A stretch of 17,074 bases of DNA from Desulfobacteraceae bacterium UBA5852 (GTDB taxonomy: Bacteria > Desulfobacterota > Desulfobacteria > Desulfobacterales > UBA5852). The stretch covers positions 13,490 through 30,563 of the forward strand of contig DJGG01000235.1 in assembly GCA_002432195.1 (NCBI GenBank). Direction: 5' to 3'. Below, piece by piece: positions 7,210 through 14,412 of the stretch. Under the pieces are notes generated by a model. It had not been told where the DNA came from. It made no database searches and worked only from the letters and a program-made list of their open reading frames with translations. The translations under genes were made by a program, and so were the position numbers. How positions within the stretch are numbered: the stretch's first letter is position 1; each line of letters starts with the position of its first letter.

Positions 7210-8412
7210 ATGACCCAGTGGCTGCACGACAAGCGCCTTCTGCTCGGCGTGTGCGGCGGAATCGCCGCCTATAAAAGCGTCGAAGTGTTGCGGCTGCTGG
7301 TGAAAGGCGGGGCCCATGTGCGGGTGATCATGACCGAGAATGCCCGCTGGTTCGTCGGGCCCGGAACCTTCCAGGCCCTCTCGGGCGTGCCCGTATGCAC
7401 CAGCGTTTTCAATGCGGATGATGCCGCCATCCGGCACATCGACTGGGCCCGGGAGGCGGACCTGGCGGTGGTCGCCCCGGCCACGGCCAACTGCCTGGGC
7501 AAGCTCGCCGGCGGAATCGCGGACGACGCCCTGAGCACGTTCATGCTGGCGGTCACGGCGCCGGTGCTTCTCTGCCCCTCCATGAACACCCACATGTACC
7601 AGCACCCCGCGGTGCAGTCCAATCTCGCGCGCCTGCGCGGCTTCGGGCACACGATCCTGGAACCGGATGCCGGGCAGCTGGCCTGCGGTACCCTGGGCCC
7701 GGGGCGGCTGCCGGCCCCGGAGGTGATCCTGGAGGCGGTCCTCGGGCTCCTGGCGCCCCAGGACCTGGCGGGTCGTCGCCTGCTGGTCACGGCCGGGCCG
7801 ACGCGCGAGCCCATCGACCCGGTGCGCTTCATCAGCAATCCCTCCTCGGGCAAGATGGGATTCGCCATCGCCCGGGCGGCGCGCCACCGGGGCGCGGCCG
7901 TGACCCTGGTAAGCGGGCCGGTGGACCTGCCGGATCCGCCGGGCATCACCGTCCGGCGTGTGACCACGGCCGCCGAAATGACCGACGCGGTGTTGAGCGC
8001 CTTCGCGGATGCCGACATCGTCGTCAAGACCGCCGCGGTTTCCGATTACCGCCCCCGGGAGCGCGCGCCCCACAAAATCAAGAAGACCAGCGACACGCTG
8101 GGCCTGACCCTGGAAAAGACCACGGACATCCTCAAGACGCTGGGGGAGCGCAAGCGCGGTCAGATCCTCGTGGGATTCGCGGCCGAAACCCAGGAATTGG
8201 CCGCCCATGCCGCGGCCAAGCTCGAGGCCAAGAACCTCGACATGATCGTGGGCAATCTGGTGGGCTCCGGCGATGCCGGGTTCGGTTGCGACACCAATCG
8301 CGTCACCCTGTTCCTGCGGGATGGCAGCCACGAGGCCTTGCCGCTGATGGACAAGTACGACCTGGCCCACGCCATTCTCGATCGCCTGGGCAGGCTGGCC
8401 GAGCAGACCTGA
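7210..8412 (+). CDS. coaBC: Bifunctional phosphopantothenoylcysteine decarboxylase / phosphopantothenate-cysteine ligase
   Basis: A full-length 400-residue CoaBC, which joins 4'-phosphopantothenate to cysteine with CTP and then decarboxylates the product to 4'-phosphopantetheine, steps two and three of coenzyme A synthesis from pantothenate. The CoaC half (1-185) shows the FMN-binding GGIAAYK (16-22), catalytic His76 in IRHIDWA, the PSMNTHMY motif (123-130, Asn126) and the redox Cys159 in ACGTLGPGR. The CoaB half (about 186-400) begins VTAGPTREPIDPVRFISN and keeps the SSGKMG nucleotide loop and a Lys-rich HKIKK segment. It acts in the cytosol. GGGAG precedes the ATG at 11 nt, slightly far. 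The downstream gap of 305 nt suggests it may be a separate transcript from the glycosylase gene. Confidence 0.97.
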   Translation: MTQWLHDKRLLLGVCGGIAAYKSVEVLRLLVKGGAHVRVIMTENARWFVGPGTFQALSGVPVCTSVFNADDAAIRHIDWAREADLAVVAPATANCLGKLAGGIADDALSTFMLAVTAPVLLCPSMNTHMYQHPAVQSNLARLRGFGHTILEPDAGQLACGTLGPGRLPAPEVILEAVLGLLAPQDLAGRRLLVTAGPTREPIDPVRFISNPSSGKMGFAIARAARHRGAAVTLVSGPVDLPDPPGITVRRVTTAAEMTDAVLSAFADADIVVKTAAVSDYRPRERAPHKIKKTSDTLGLTLEKTTDILKTLGERKRGQILVGFAAETQELAAHAAAKLEAKNLDMIVGNLVGSGDAGFGCDTNRVTLFLRDGSHEALPLMDKYDLAHAILDRLGRLAEQT

Positions 8413-8717
8413 CAGGCCGCGGATACCTTACGCCACGCGCCGGAAGCTTCCCCCGCAGGCGGGGATCGCCGCCCCCGGAATATTGCTCACGACGCCCTCG
8501 GGATGGCCCTGATCCTTCCCCCCGACATTGCCCCAGGGGCCGCGACTGGTTAATTTCAGCGTTCCGGACGCGTGAACCGGGAGCGGCCCATGGCCGTGCG
8601 GTCGGCTTCGCCGCGCATCCCCTCCACGCGGATCCGCATTCCGGGCCGGCGCGGGATCTTGCCCCCGGCGCCCATCTCCCAACCGACCGCCCGATGCGGT
8701 CCAGGGGAAAAACCTCA
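8413..8717. other. Intergenic region of 305 nt between coaBC and the glycosylase gene
   Basis: It contains a short hairpin (CCCCG at 8451-8455 pairing with CGGGG at 8460-8464, loop CAGG) without a T-run, so it is not a convincing terminator. On the minus strand 8556-8675 holds a 39-codon frame with strongly GC-biased third positions, reported among the findings. The plus-strand frame that continues into the glycosylase lacks protein character. No clear promoter is seen. Confidence 0.5.
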
Positions 8718-9419
8718 ATGCGCGCGATCGCCGAGATCAGGGCCACACTCCAGGCCATCCAGGAATCGCTGGAATACTTTCAGGCCTCCGGCCTGGCGGG
8801 CTACGACTGCCTTCCGGAGGTGCGGCGTCTGATGGACACCTGGAACCAGCCCATCCGCCCCCGGAAGGAGGGCCTGGAGGCGATCCGCGAGGATCTGGGC
8901 GATTGCCAACGCTGCCCCCTGTCCCGCCAGCGCCGGAACATCGTCTTTGGGGTCGGCAACCCCCGCGCCCGCATCGTTTTCGTGGGGGAAGGGCCCGGGC
9001 AGGAGGAGGATCAGCAGGGCGAGCCCTTCGTGGGGGCGGCCGGCCAGCTGCTGACGCGCATCATCCAGGCCATCGGGCTGAGCCGCGCGGAGGTTTACAT
9101 CGCCAATGTGGTCAAGTGCCGCCCCCCGCGGAACCGGAACCCCGAAGCCCACGAGATCGCCGTCTGCCTGCCTTTCCTGGAGCGCCAGATCCAGGCCATC
9201 CAGCCGCAATTCATCTGCGCCCTGGGAAACGTCGCCGCCCAGACGCTGCTGGGCAGCGACCAGTCCATTTCCCGACTGCGCGGCCGGTTTCATGACTACC
9301 GCGGAATGCGGCTGCTGCCGACCTATCATCCGGCCTATCTGTTGCGCAACCCGGAGAAAAAGCGTGAGGTCTGGGAAGACATGAAGCTGTTGATGCGGGA
9401 GCTCGACGATGCGCGCTAG
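8718..9419 (+). CDS. Family-4 uracil-DNA glycosylase (4Fe-4S)
   Basis: A 233-residue DNA repair enzyme that removes uracil from DNA. It has motif 1 GEGPGQEED (90-98), motif 2 HPAYLLRNP (204-212), and four cysteines at 63, 66, 134 and 150, arranged as CxxC, then VVKCRPP, then AVC, as expected for the iron-sulfur cluster of family 4. Residues 1-55 are a helical N-terminal extension. These proteins are often labelled as related to the N-terminal domain of phage SPO1 DNA polymerase. ATG 8718 is the natural start: homology begins soon after and the longer frame upstream is low-complexity Arg/Pro sequence, although the ribosome-binding site (CAGGGGAAA) is only moderate. The last 11 nt overlap the start of the NfeD gene, implying coupling. 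Confidence 0.93.
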   Translation: MRAIAEIRATLQAIQESLEYFQASGLAGYDCLPEVRRLMDTWNQPIRPRKEGLEAIREDLGDCQRCPLSRQRRNIVFGVGNPRARIVFVGEGPGQEEDQQGEPFVGAAGQLLTRIIQAIGLSRAEVYIANVVKCRPPRNRNPEAHEIAVCLPFLERQIQAIQPQFICALGNVAAQTLLGSDQSISRLRGRFHDYRGMRLLPTYHPAYLLRNPEKKREVWEDMKLLMRELDDAR

Positions 9420-10698
9420 AAGGGTCCTGCTGCTGGTGGTCATGTGCGGGCTCGCCCTGCCGGCGGCCGTGGGCGCGGACGCCGGTGCCATATACATCGT
9501 GACGGTGTCGGACGCCATCAGCCCCGGGGTGGCCGATTTCATCTCCCAGGGGATCGATCAGGCCGAGTCCGCCGGAGCGCTTGCCGTCCTGATCCAGCTG
9601 GACACGCCGGGGGGCCTGGCGGAGTCCATGCGCGACATCGTCATGCGCATCCTGGCCAGCCGGCTGCCGGTGGTGGTCTATGTGGCCCCCGGCGGGGCCC
9701 GGGCGGCTTCGGCCGGGGTCATGATCACCATGGCGGCGGACGTGGCCGCCATGGCCCCGGGCACCAACATCGGGGCGGCGCACCCGGTGGGCGCCGGGGG
9801 CGGGGACATCGAGTCCGCCATGGGAGACAAGGTGGTCAACGACATGGTGGCCCATGCCCGCAGCGTGGCCGAGCGCCGCGGGCGCAATGCCGACTGGGTG
9901 GAGAAGGCCATCCGCGAGAGCGTGGCCGTGACCGAGACGGAAGCGCTGTGGCTGGGGATCATCGACCTGGTGGCCGAAGACCTGGACGACCTTCTGGCCA
10001 AGCTCGACGGCCGGGAAATTCCGGGGAAAGGGGTCCTCAAGACCCTGGGCGCCGGTCGTCACGTGGTGGAGGAGACCCTGCGCACCAAGGTGCTGAAAAC
10101 CCTCAGCGACCCCAATATCGCCTATATCCTGATGATGATCGGGTTGGCCGGGATTTACTTCGAATTCTCCCACCCCGGCGCGATCTTCCCCGGGGCCCTC
10201 GGGGGGATCTGCCTGGTGCTGGCGTTTTTCGCCTTTCAGACCTTGCCCATCAACTACGCCGGGTTCCTGCTCATCGCCCTGGCGGTGGTTTTTTTCGTTC
10301 TGGAGATGAAGATTGCCAGCTTCGGGCTGCTCAGCCTGGCCGGCGTCGTGTCCCTGGTGCTGGGTTCGCTCATGCTCTTCAAAAGCGCCGATCCGGCCAT
10401 GCGCTTGTCCTGGAGCGTGATTCTGCCCACCGTGGCCATGGTCTCCGCGTTTTGCGCCCTGGTGGCCGGCCTGGTGTTCCGGGCCCAGATCTCCGCACCG
10501 CGCACCGGCGACAGCGGCCTGCTGGGCGAGCAGGGGGTGGTCCGCAAAGCCCTCACGCCCTCCGGCAAGGTTTTCGTGCATGGGGAGATCTGGAACGCCC
10601 GGGCGGCGACGCATCTTGCCGAGGGCGTCCGCGTCCGGGTTGTAGGGGTCGAGGGGCTGGTGCTGACCGTTGAGGCGGTGAGCACCCCTGACCGCTGA
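9409..10698 (+). CDS. NfeD-family membrane serine protease (ClpP-class, long form)
   Basis: A 429-residue membrane protein of the NfeD1b/PH1510 type. Residues 1-23 are a signal peptide (RRVLLLVVMCGLALPAAVGA). A ClpP-like protease domain (about 27-210) carries LDTPGGL (64-70), the nucleophile Ser101 in GARAASAGVMI and the likely general base Lys141, spaced as in the archaeal PH1510 protease (Ser97/Lys138). Residues about 235-370 contain four to five membrane helices, and 375-429 form the NfeD OB-fold domain in the cytosol. The family partners with stomatin; the archaeal enzyme cleaves the stomatin C-terminus. The stomatin gene follows 151 nt downstream, in agreement. The start overlaps the glycosylase stop by 11 nt. 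Both catalytic residues are present, so it should be active. Confidence 0.93.
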   Translation: MRARRVLLLVVMCGLALPAAVGADAGAIYIVTVSDAISPGVADFISQGIDQAESAGALAVLIQLDTPGGLAESMRDIVMRILASRLPVVVYVAPGGARAASAGVMITMAADVAAMAPGTNIGAAHPVGAGGGDIESAMGDKVVNDMVAHARSVAERRGRNADWVEKAIRESVAVTETEALWLGIIDLVAEDLDDLLAKLDGREIPGKGVLKTLGAGRHVVEETLRTKVLKTLSDPNIAYILMMIGLAGIYFEFSHPGAIFPGALGGICLVLAFFAFQTLPINYAGFLLIALAVVFFVLEMKIASFGLLSLAGVVSLVLGSLMLFKSADPAMRLSWSVILPTVAMVSAFCALVAGLVFRAQISAPRTGDSGLLGEQGVVRKALTPSGKVFVHGEIWNARAATHLAEGVRVRVVGVEGLVLTVEAVSTPDR

Positions 10699-10849
10699 GC
10701 ACGTATGGACGCCCTGCGCGGCCGCCGCCCGGCAAGCCCGCCGTCGGCGCGCCATCTCGGCTGGAGGCGCAGTTTATCCGCAGCCCGTCAGGCCGCGGAC
10801 GGGATTGGCCCCGGCCTGCCCTTATCAACCACCAGCCCGGGAGAAGCAC

Positions 10850-11620
10850 ATGTACACCGCCATCGCCCTAGTGGTACTGATCGTATTCTTCCTGTCTTCG
10901 GCCCTCCGGATCCTCAACGAGTATGAGCGGGGGGTGATTTTCCGCCTGGGCCGGGTCATCAAGGCCAAGGGGCCGGGCCTGATCATCCTGATCCCCATCG
11001 TGGACAAGATGGTCAAGGTCAGCCTGCGCCTGGTGACCCTCGATGTGGACCCCCAGGACGTCATCACCCGGGACAATGTCTCCGTGAAGGTCAATGCCGT
11101 CATCTACTTCCGGGTCATCGACGCCATCAAGGCCATCATCGAGGTCGAGAACTACGGTTATGCCATGTCCCAACTGGCGCAAACCACCATCCGCAGCGTG
11201 TGCGGCCAGGTGGAACTCGACGATCTGCTCTCCGAGCGCGATAAGATCAACAGCGAGCTCCAGGAGATCCTGGACATGCACACCGACCCGTGGGGCATCA
11301 AGGTGACCACGGTGGAGCTCAAGCACATCGACCTGCCCCAGGAAATGCAGCGGGCCATGGCCAAGCAGGCCGAAGCCGAACGGGAGCGGCGCGCCAAGGT
11401 GATCAACGCCGAGGGCGAGTTCCAGGCCGCCGGCAGGCTGGCCGAGGCGGCCGCCATCATCGACCAGCATCCGGTGGCCCTCCAGCTGCGTTACCTGCAG
11501 ACCATGCGGGAAATGTCTTCCGAGAGCAACGCCACGACCATCTTCCCCGTGCCGCTGGAAATGTTCAAACCCCTGGTGCTGCCCGGGGGGGGTGCCGCCG
11601 AGCGAAATCCCAAGGCCTGA
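10850..11620 (+). CDS. Stomatin/slipin-type SPFH membrane protein
   Basis: A 256-residue slipin. One N-terminal membrane segment (residues 1-20) is followed at once by the stomatin signature NEYERGVIFRLGRV (about 23-36), the SPFH domain (to about 190), and a coiled-coil/alternating helix rich in Glu/Ala/Arg (KQAEAERERRAKVINAEGEF). The C-terminal segment VALQLRYLQTM is typical for prokaryotic stomatins and resembles the region cut by the NfeD protease in PH1510/PH1511. SPFH proteins oligomerise and organise membrane domains. ATG 10850 is chosen over an upstream in-frame ATG at 10805 because it has GGGAG at 6 nt and puts the membrane helix at the N-terminus. Its gene sits behind its predicted protease partner. 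Confidence 0.93.
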   Translation: MYTAIALVVLIVFFLSSALRILNEYERGVIFRLGRVIKAKGPGLIILIPIVDKMVKVSLRLVTLDVDPQDVITRDNVSVKVNAVIYFRVIDAIKAIIEVENYGYAMSQLAQTTIRSVCGQVELDDLLSERDKINSELQEILDMHTDPWGIKVTTVELKHIDLPQEMQRAMAKQAEAERERRAKVINAEGEFQAAGRLAEAAAIIDQHPVALQLRYLQTMREMSSESNATTIFPVPLEMFKPLVLPGGGAAERNPKA

Positions 11621-11710
11621 GTTTCCCGGAAAACGGAAGCCTTCCGCCCGCAAGCCGCCCGCCCTTCGCGGCGGCGGGGGCGGGGGGGCGCCGGGATGCC
11701 GAGGTGGCTA

Positions 11711-11740
11711 TTGACAGTGCCGAGAATCATGGACTAATCT
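11711..11740 (+). promoter_or_regulatory. Sigma-70-type promoter for the Rho_N-HAD-xerC-hslVU-arg run
   Basis: TTGACA (11711-11716, 6 of 6) and TAATCT (11735-11740, 4 of 6) are separated by 18 nt. It lies about 148 nt ahead of the Rho_N gene start, leaving a leader of roughly 140 nt. The preceding 11630-11695 stretch is strongly GC-rich with overlapping hairpins but no T-run, and probably holds the 3' end of the stomatin transcript. Confidence 0.6.
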
Positions 11741-11887
11741 GCCGGATTCAATGCCGTCCCGCCGCGCGGTCCAGGCCGCGGGAGCAGACGTCGGCTGCCC
11801 CGAAGCCCACAAGCGATTCGGCGGCGGGGGCCCCATGGCTTTTGCCGAATCTTCGCGCCACACGTCACACAAAGGAGATCACCGCAG

Positions 11888-12214
11888 ATGGGTCAGAAAA
11901 AAGCTGAAACCAAGGAAAAACCCCTGGACAAGATGACCGCCACCGAGCTTCGCACCCTGGCCAAGGAGGTCGCCCAGGTCTCCGGGGTCTACGGCATGAA
12001 CAAGCCCGAATTGATTGCGGCCATTCAGAAGGCCCGGGGCATCGAAGTTCCCAAAGGCAACAAGTCGGATGCCACCGTCCGGGAAGTCAAGGCCCGCATC
12101 CGGGTCCTGAAAAAGGAACGGGAGGCGGCCCAGGCGGCCAGCGACGCCCCCAAAGCCACCATTCTCCGCCGGCGCATCTCCCGCCTCAAGAAGAAGACCC
12201 GGAATGCGGGGTAG
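11888..12214 (+). CDS. Small Rho_N (SAP-like) domain protein
   Basis: A 108-residue, very basic protein. Residues about 13-50 (LDKMTATELRTLAKEV, then GMNKPELIAAIQ) match the Rho termination factor N-terminal helix-extended-loop-helix domain, a nucleic-acid-binding module found at the start of Rho and in small stand-alone proteins. Residues about 60-108 are predicted to form a Lys/Arg-rich helix (REVKARIRVLKKEREAAQ, RRRISRLKKKT) suited to RNA or DNA binding. It is far too short to be Rho and has no ATPase domain. The role is not known; nucleic-acid binding is inferred. A strong AAGGAGAT lies 8 nt before the ATG. Its last codons overlap the HAD gene start (12204), so the two are coupled and lead the xerC-hslVU run. 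Confidence 0.8.
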   Translation: MGQKKAETKEKPLDKMTATELRTLAKEVAQVSGVYGMNKPELIAAIQKARGIEVPKGNKSDATVREVKARIRVLKKEREAAQAASDAPKATILRRRISRLKKKTRNAG

Positions 12215-12866
12215 CGGGGTGGCGGCGGTGCCGACCCATCCTGCATCGGGGGCTGGGGCCCGGAGCACGGCCCCCGGGGCGGGGGTTGGAGCAGGGTCCA
12301 TCGACCTGGCCACCGTAGCGTTTGATGTCGACGGGGTGATCGCCGACACGATGGTTCAGTTCATTGACTTGGCCCGCGAGCTATTTTCGATAGAACATTT
12401 ACGATATCAGGATATTACAACTTATAATCTCGAGGATTGCCTTAATATATCCCCCCGGCAGATCGAGGTGATCATCGAACACATCCTGGACGGTCGCAGC
12501 GCGGTGCCGCTCCTGCCCATCCATGGAGCCCCCGAGGTGCTGGCGCGGTTGGGGCGGCGGGCCGGAGGCGTATTGTTCGTCACCGCGCGCCCCCGGCGGG
12601 AACCCATCGAAGAGTGGCTTCACCGCCACATCCCCCTGGCGCCGGAGGCCATGGAGGTGGTGGCCACCGGCTCCTTCGAGGGCAAGCTGGAAGTGCTCCA
12701 GGCCAAGGGGGTTAAGGTCTTCGTGGAAGACCGGCTCGAGACCTGCTTCACCCTGGCCCAGGGGGGCATCGCGCCGGTGCTCTATCGCCAGCCGTGGAAC
12801 CGCCAGCCGCACCCGTTTCGGGAGGTGGATTCCTGGGCGCAGATCGAACGGCTGCTGATGTGCTGA
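12204..12866 (+). CDS. HAD-superfamily phosphatase, 5'-nucleotidase-like
   Basis: A 220-residue haloacid dehalogenase-fold enzyme. Motif I is FDVDGVIADT with the nucleophile Asp41 and acid/base Asp43; motif II is the Thr in FVTARP (Thr127); Lys161 (EGKLEVL) fits motif III; motif IV is VEDR (Glu175/Asp176). The pattern resembles the cytosolic 5'(3')-deoxyribonucleotidase branch and related small HAD phosphatases, but the substrate is uncertain. Residues 1-32 are Ala/Gly/Pro-rich with no homology, so the true start could lie later, for example GTG 12219; I keep ATG 12204, which overlaps the upstream stop. Residues 60-83 are encoded by an unusually AT-rich patch with rare codons. xerC follows after 11 nt. 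Confidence 0.8.
   Translation: MRGSGVAAVPTHPASGAGARSTAPGAGVGAGSIDLATVAFDVDGVIADTMVQFIDLARELFSIEHLRYQDITTYNLEDCLNISPRQIEVIIEHILDGRSAVPLLPIHGAPEVLARLGRRAGGVLFVTARPRREPIEEWLHRHIPLAPEAMEVVATGSFEGKLEVLQAKGVKVFVEDRLETCFTLAQGGIAPVLYRQPWNRQPHPFREVDSWAQIERLLMC
12399..12428 (+). promoter_or_regulatory. Possible internal promoter inside the HAD gene
   Basis: A perfect TATAAT (12423-12428) is preceded at 18 nt by TTACGA (12399-12404, 3 of 6 for -35), inside the AT-rich patch. It could supply extra transcription of xerC-hslVU from within the HAD gene. The -35 is weak, so this is tentative. Confidence 0.3.
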
Positions 12867-12877
12867 AGGTCATTGCC

Positions 12878-13816
12878 ATGCCCACAACCCTGCCGGGCGT
12901 CCAGGGGCTGGTCGACGCGTTCCTGGCTTCCCTGGCCGCCGAGAAGGGCTATTCGGCCCATACCTGCCGGGCGTACCGGCACGATCTGGAGGAATTCGCG
13001 GCCATCGTCACCAGCGGAGATGACTCCGGTGACGATCGCCGGTACCTGGAGCGCTTCGAGCCTTGCCGGGTGGACTCCCTGATCCTGCGGGGCTACCTGG
13101 GGGCGCTCTACCGCCGCAACCGGCGGGTGACCATCGCCCGTAAGCTCTCGGCGGTGCGCTCCTTCTTCCGCTATCTCGTTAGGCAAGGCCTTGTCGCCCA
13201 CAACCCGGCGGAGGAGGTTTCCACGCCCAAGCAGGAAAAGCGCATCCCCGCTCCCCTGACCGTGGACGACATGTTCCGGCTGCTGGACGCGGTTCAGCCG
13301 GACACACGCCTGGGCCTGCGGAACCGGGCCATCTTCGAAACCCTTTATTCCTGCGGGTTGCGGGTGTCCGAATTGGCGGGGCTCAACACCGGAGACCTGG
13401 ACCCGGAACAGGCCCTGGTGCGGGTGCGCGGCAAGGGCAACAAGGAGCGGCAGCTCCCGGTGGGCGCAACCGCCCTGGGGGCCATCACGCGCTACCGCGA
13501 CCGGTTGTGGCGTGAAACCGGGATTCCCATGGAATCCGGCGGCGCCCTGTTCCTCAACAAGGACCAGGGGAGGCTTTCCACGCGCTCCATCGCCCGGATT
13601 CTGGACCGCCTGGTGCGGGCCTGCGGGCTCCTGGTGCCCGCCTCACCGCACACCATCCGGCATAGCTTCGCCACCCACATGTTGGATGCCGGCGCCGACC
13701 TGCGGGCCGTCCAGGAGCTTCTGGGGCACGAGAGCCTCTCCACCACCCAGAAATACACCCATGTGAGCGTCGATCGGCTCATGACCGCTTACGACAAGGC
13801 CCATCCGCGCAAGTGA
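12878..13816 (+). CDS. xerC: Tyrosine site-specific recombinase XerC
   Basis: A 312-residue tyrosine recombinase that, with XerD, resolves chromosome dimers at the dif site. The N-terminal SAM-like domain (about 5-100: VDAFLASLAAEKGYSAHTCR) binds the core site. The catalytic domain carries Arg162 (CGLRVSEL), Lys186 (GKGNKERQLP), His258 and Arg261 (HTIRHSFATHML), His284 (LLGHESLSTTQ) and nucleophile Tyr293 (KYTHV), so the active-site set is complete. The XerC label rather than XerD rests on its place directly before hslVU, as in the codV-clpQ-clpY order of Bacillus and in many Desulfobacterota. ATG 12878 is used because the upstream in-frame extension overlaps the HAD gene; GAAGG precedes it at 8 nt. 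It lacks any nearby phage gene, so it is not a prophage integrase. Confidence 0.93.
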   Translation: MPTTLPGVQGLVDAFLASLAAEKGYSAHTCRAYRHDLEEFAAIVTSGDDSGDDRRYLERFEPCRVDSLILRGYLGALYRRNRRVTIARKLSAVRSFFRYLVRQGLVAHNPAEEVSTPKQEKRIPAPLTVDDMFRLLDAVQPDTRLGLRNRAIFETLYSCGLRVSELAGLNTGDLDPEQALVRVRGKGNKERQLPVGATALGAITRYRDRLWRETGIPMESGGALFLNKDQGRLSTRSIARILDRLVRACGLLVPASPHTIRHSFATHMLDAGADLRAVQELLGHESLSTTQKYTHVSVDRLMTAYDKAHPRK

Positions 13817-13826
13817 GGAGTCTGCC

Positions 13827-14378
13827 ATGATGCCCAGCCGAGAGGGCCATTGCTTCCACGGCACCACCATACTGGCGGTGCGCCGCGGCGAACAGCTGGC
13901 CATGGCCGGCGACGGGCAGGTCACCATGAACCAGACCGTGGTGAAGCACCACGCCCGCAAGGTGCGCCGCATCTACAACGGCCGCATCGTCGTGGGGTTT
14001 GCCGGGGCCACGGCGGACGCCCTCACCCTCTCCGAGAAGCTCGAAGCCATGCTGGAGCGGTACAACGGCAACCTCACGCGCAGCGCCGTGGAACTGGCAC
14101 GGGAATGGCGCACCGACAAGAACCTGCGTCGCCTGGAAGCCCTGATGCTGGCGGCGGACCGCTCGGGGCTCTTCCTGATATCCGGCAGCGGGGATGTCAT
14201 CGAACCCGACGAGGGCGTGCTGGCCATCGGCTCGGGGGGTGTCGCCGCCCAGGCGGCCGCCAAGGCCCTGCTGGATCACACCACACTGGACGCGCGCAGC
14301 ATCGCGGAGAAAGCCATGGCCATCGCGGCCCGGATCTGCGTGTTCACCAACGACACGGTGCACATCGAAGAAATGTGA
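13827..14378 (+). CDS. hslV: ATP-dependent protease subunit HslV (ClpQ)
   Basis: A 183-residue peptidase subunit of the HslVU (ClpYQ) proteasome-like protease; it forms a double hexameric ring capped by HslU. The N-terminal nucleophile Thr is in HGTTILAVRR (Thr13, Thr14 follows), and the conserved AGDGQVT and KVRRIY segments come next. In many bacteria the Thr directly follows the initiator Met; here 12 residues (including HCFHG) precede it, so a propeptide must be removed for activity. The start ATGATG has GAGGAG upstream at a good distance, and no in-frame start lies nearer to the Thr. It begins 10 nt after xerC and is 34 nt from hslU. Confidence 0.95.
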   Translation: MMPSREGHCFHGTTILAVRRGEQLAMAGDGQVTMNQTVVKHHARKVRRIYNGRIVVGFAGATADALTLSEKLEAMLERYNGNLTRSAVELAREWRTDKNLRRLEALMLAADRSGLFLISGSGDVIEPDEGVLAIGSGGVAAQAAAKALLDHTTLDARSIAEKAMAIAARICVFTNDTVHIEEM

Positions 14379-14412
14379 CGGGCGCAGCCGCAGCGAGCCT
14401 TGGGGGGCCGGC

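Noticed and set aside
7057..8370. A 437-codon minus-strand ORF opposite coaBC
   Set aside because: CoaBC on the plus strand explains the codon pattern; the ORF product is low-complexity.
8286..8717. An N-terminal extension of the uracil-DNA glycosylase
   Set aside because: The extension is Arg/Pro-rich, overlaps coaBC and lacks homology; ATG 8718 is a better start.
9211..10755. A 514-codon minus-strand ORF opposite the NfeD gene
   Set aside because: Its product is rich in Gly/His/Pro/Arg with no domain; it is a GC-rich shadow of the real NfeD frame.
12878..13816. A phage or island integrase using the nearby tRNA
   Set aside because: The gene lies more than 6 kb from the tRNA, inside a conserved xerC-hslVU operon, and looks like chromosomal XerC.
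14194..14412. An extended HslU start within hslV
   Set aside because: It reads out of frame through hslV; ATG 14413 gives the normal HslU N-terminus.
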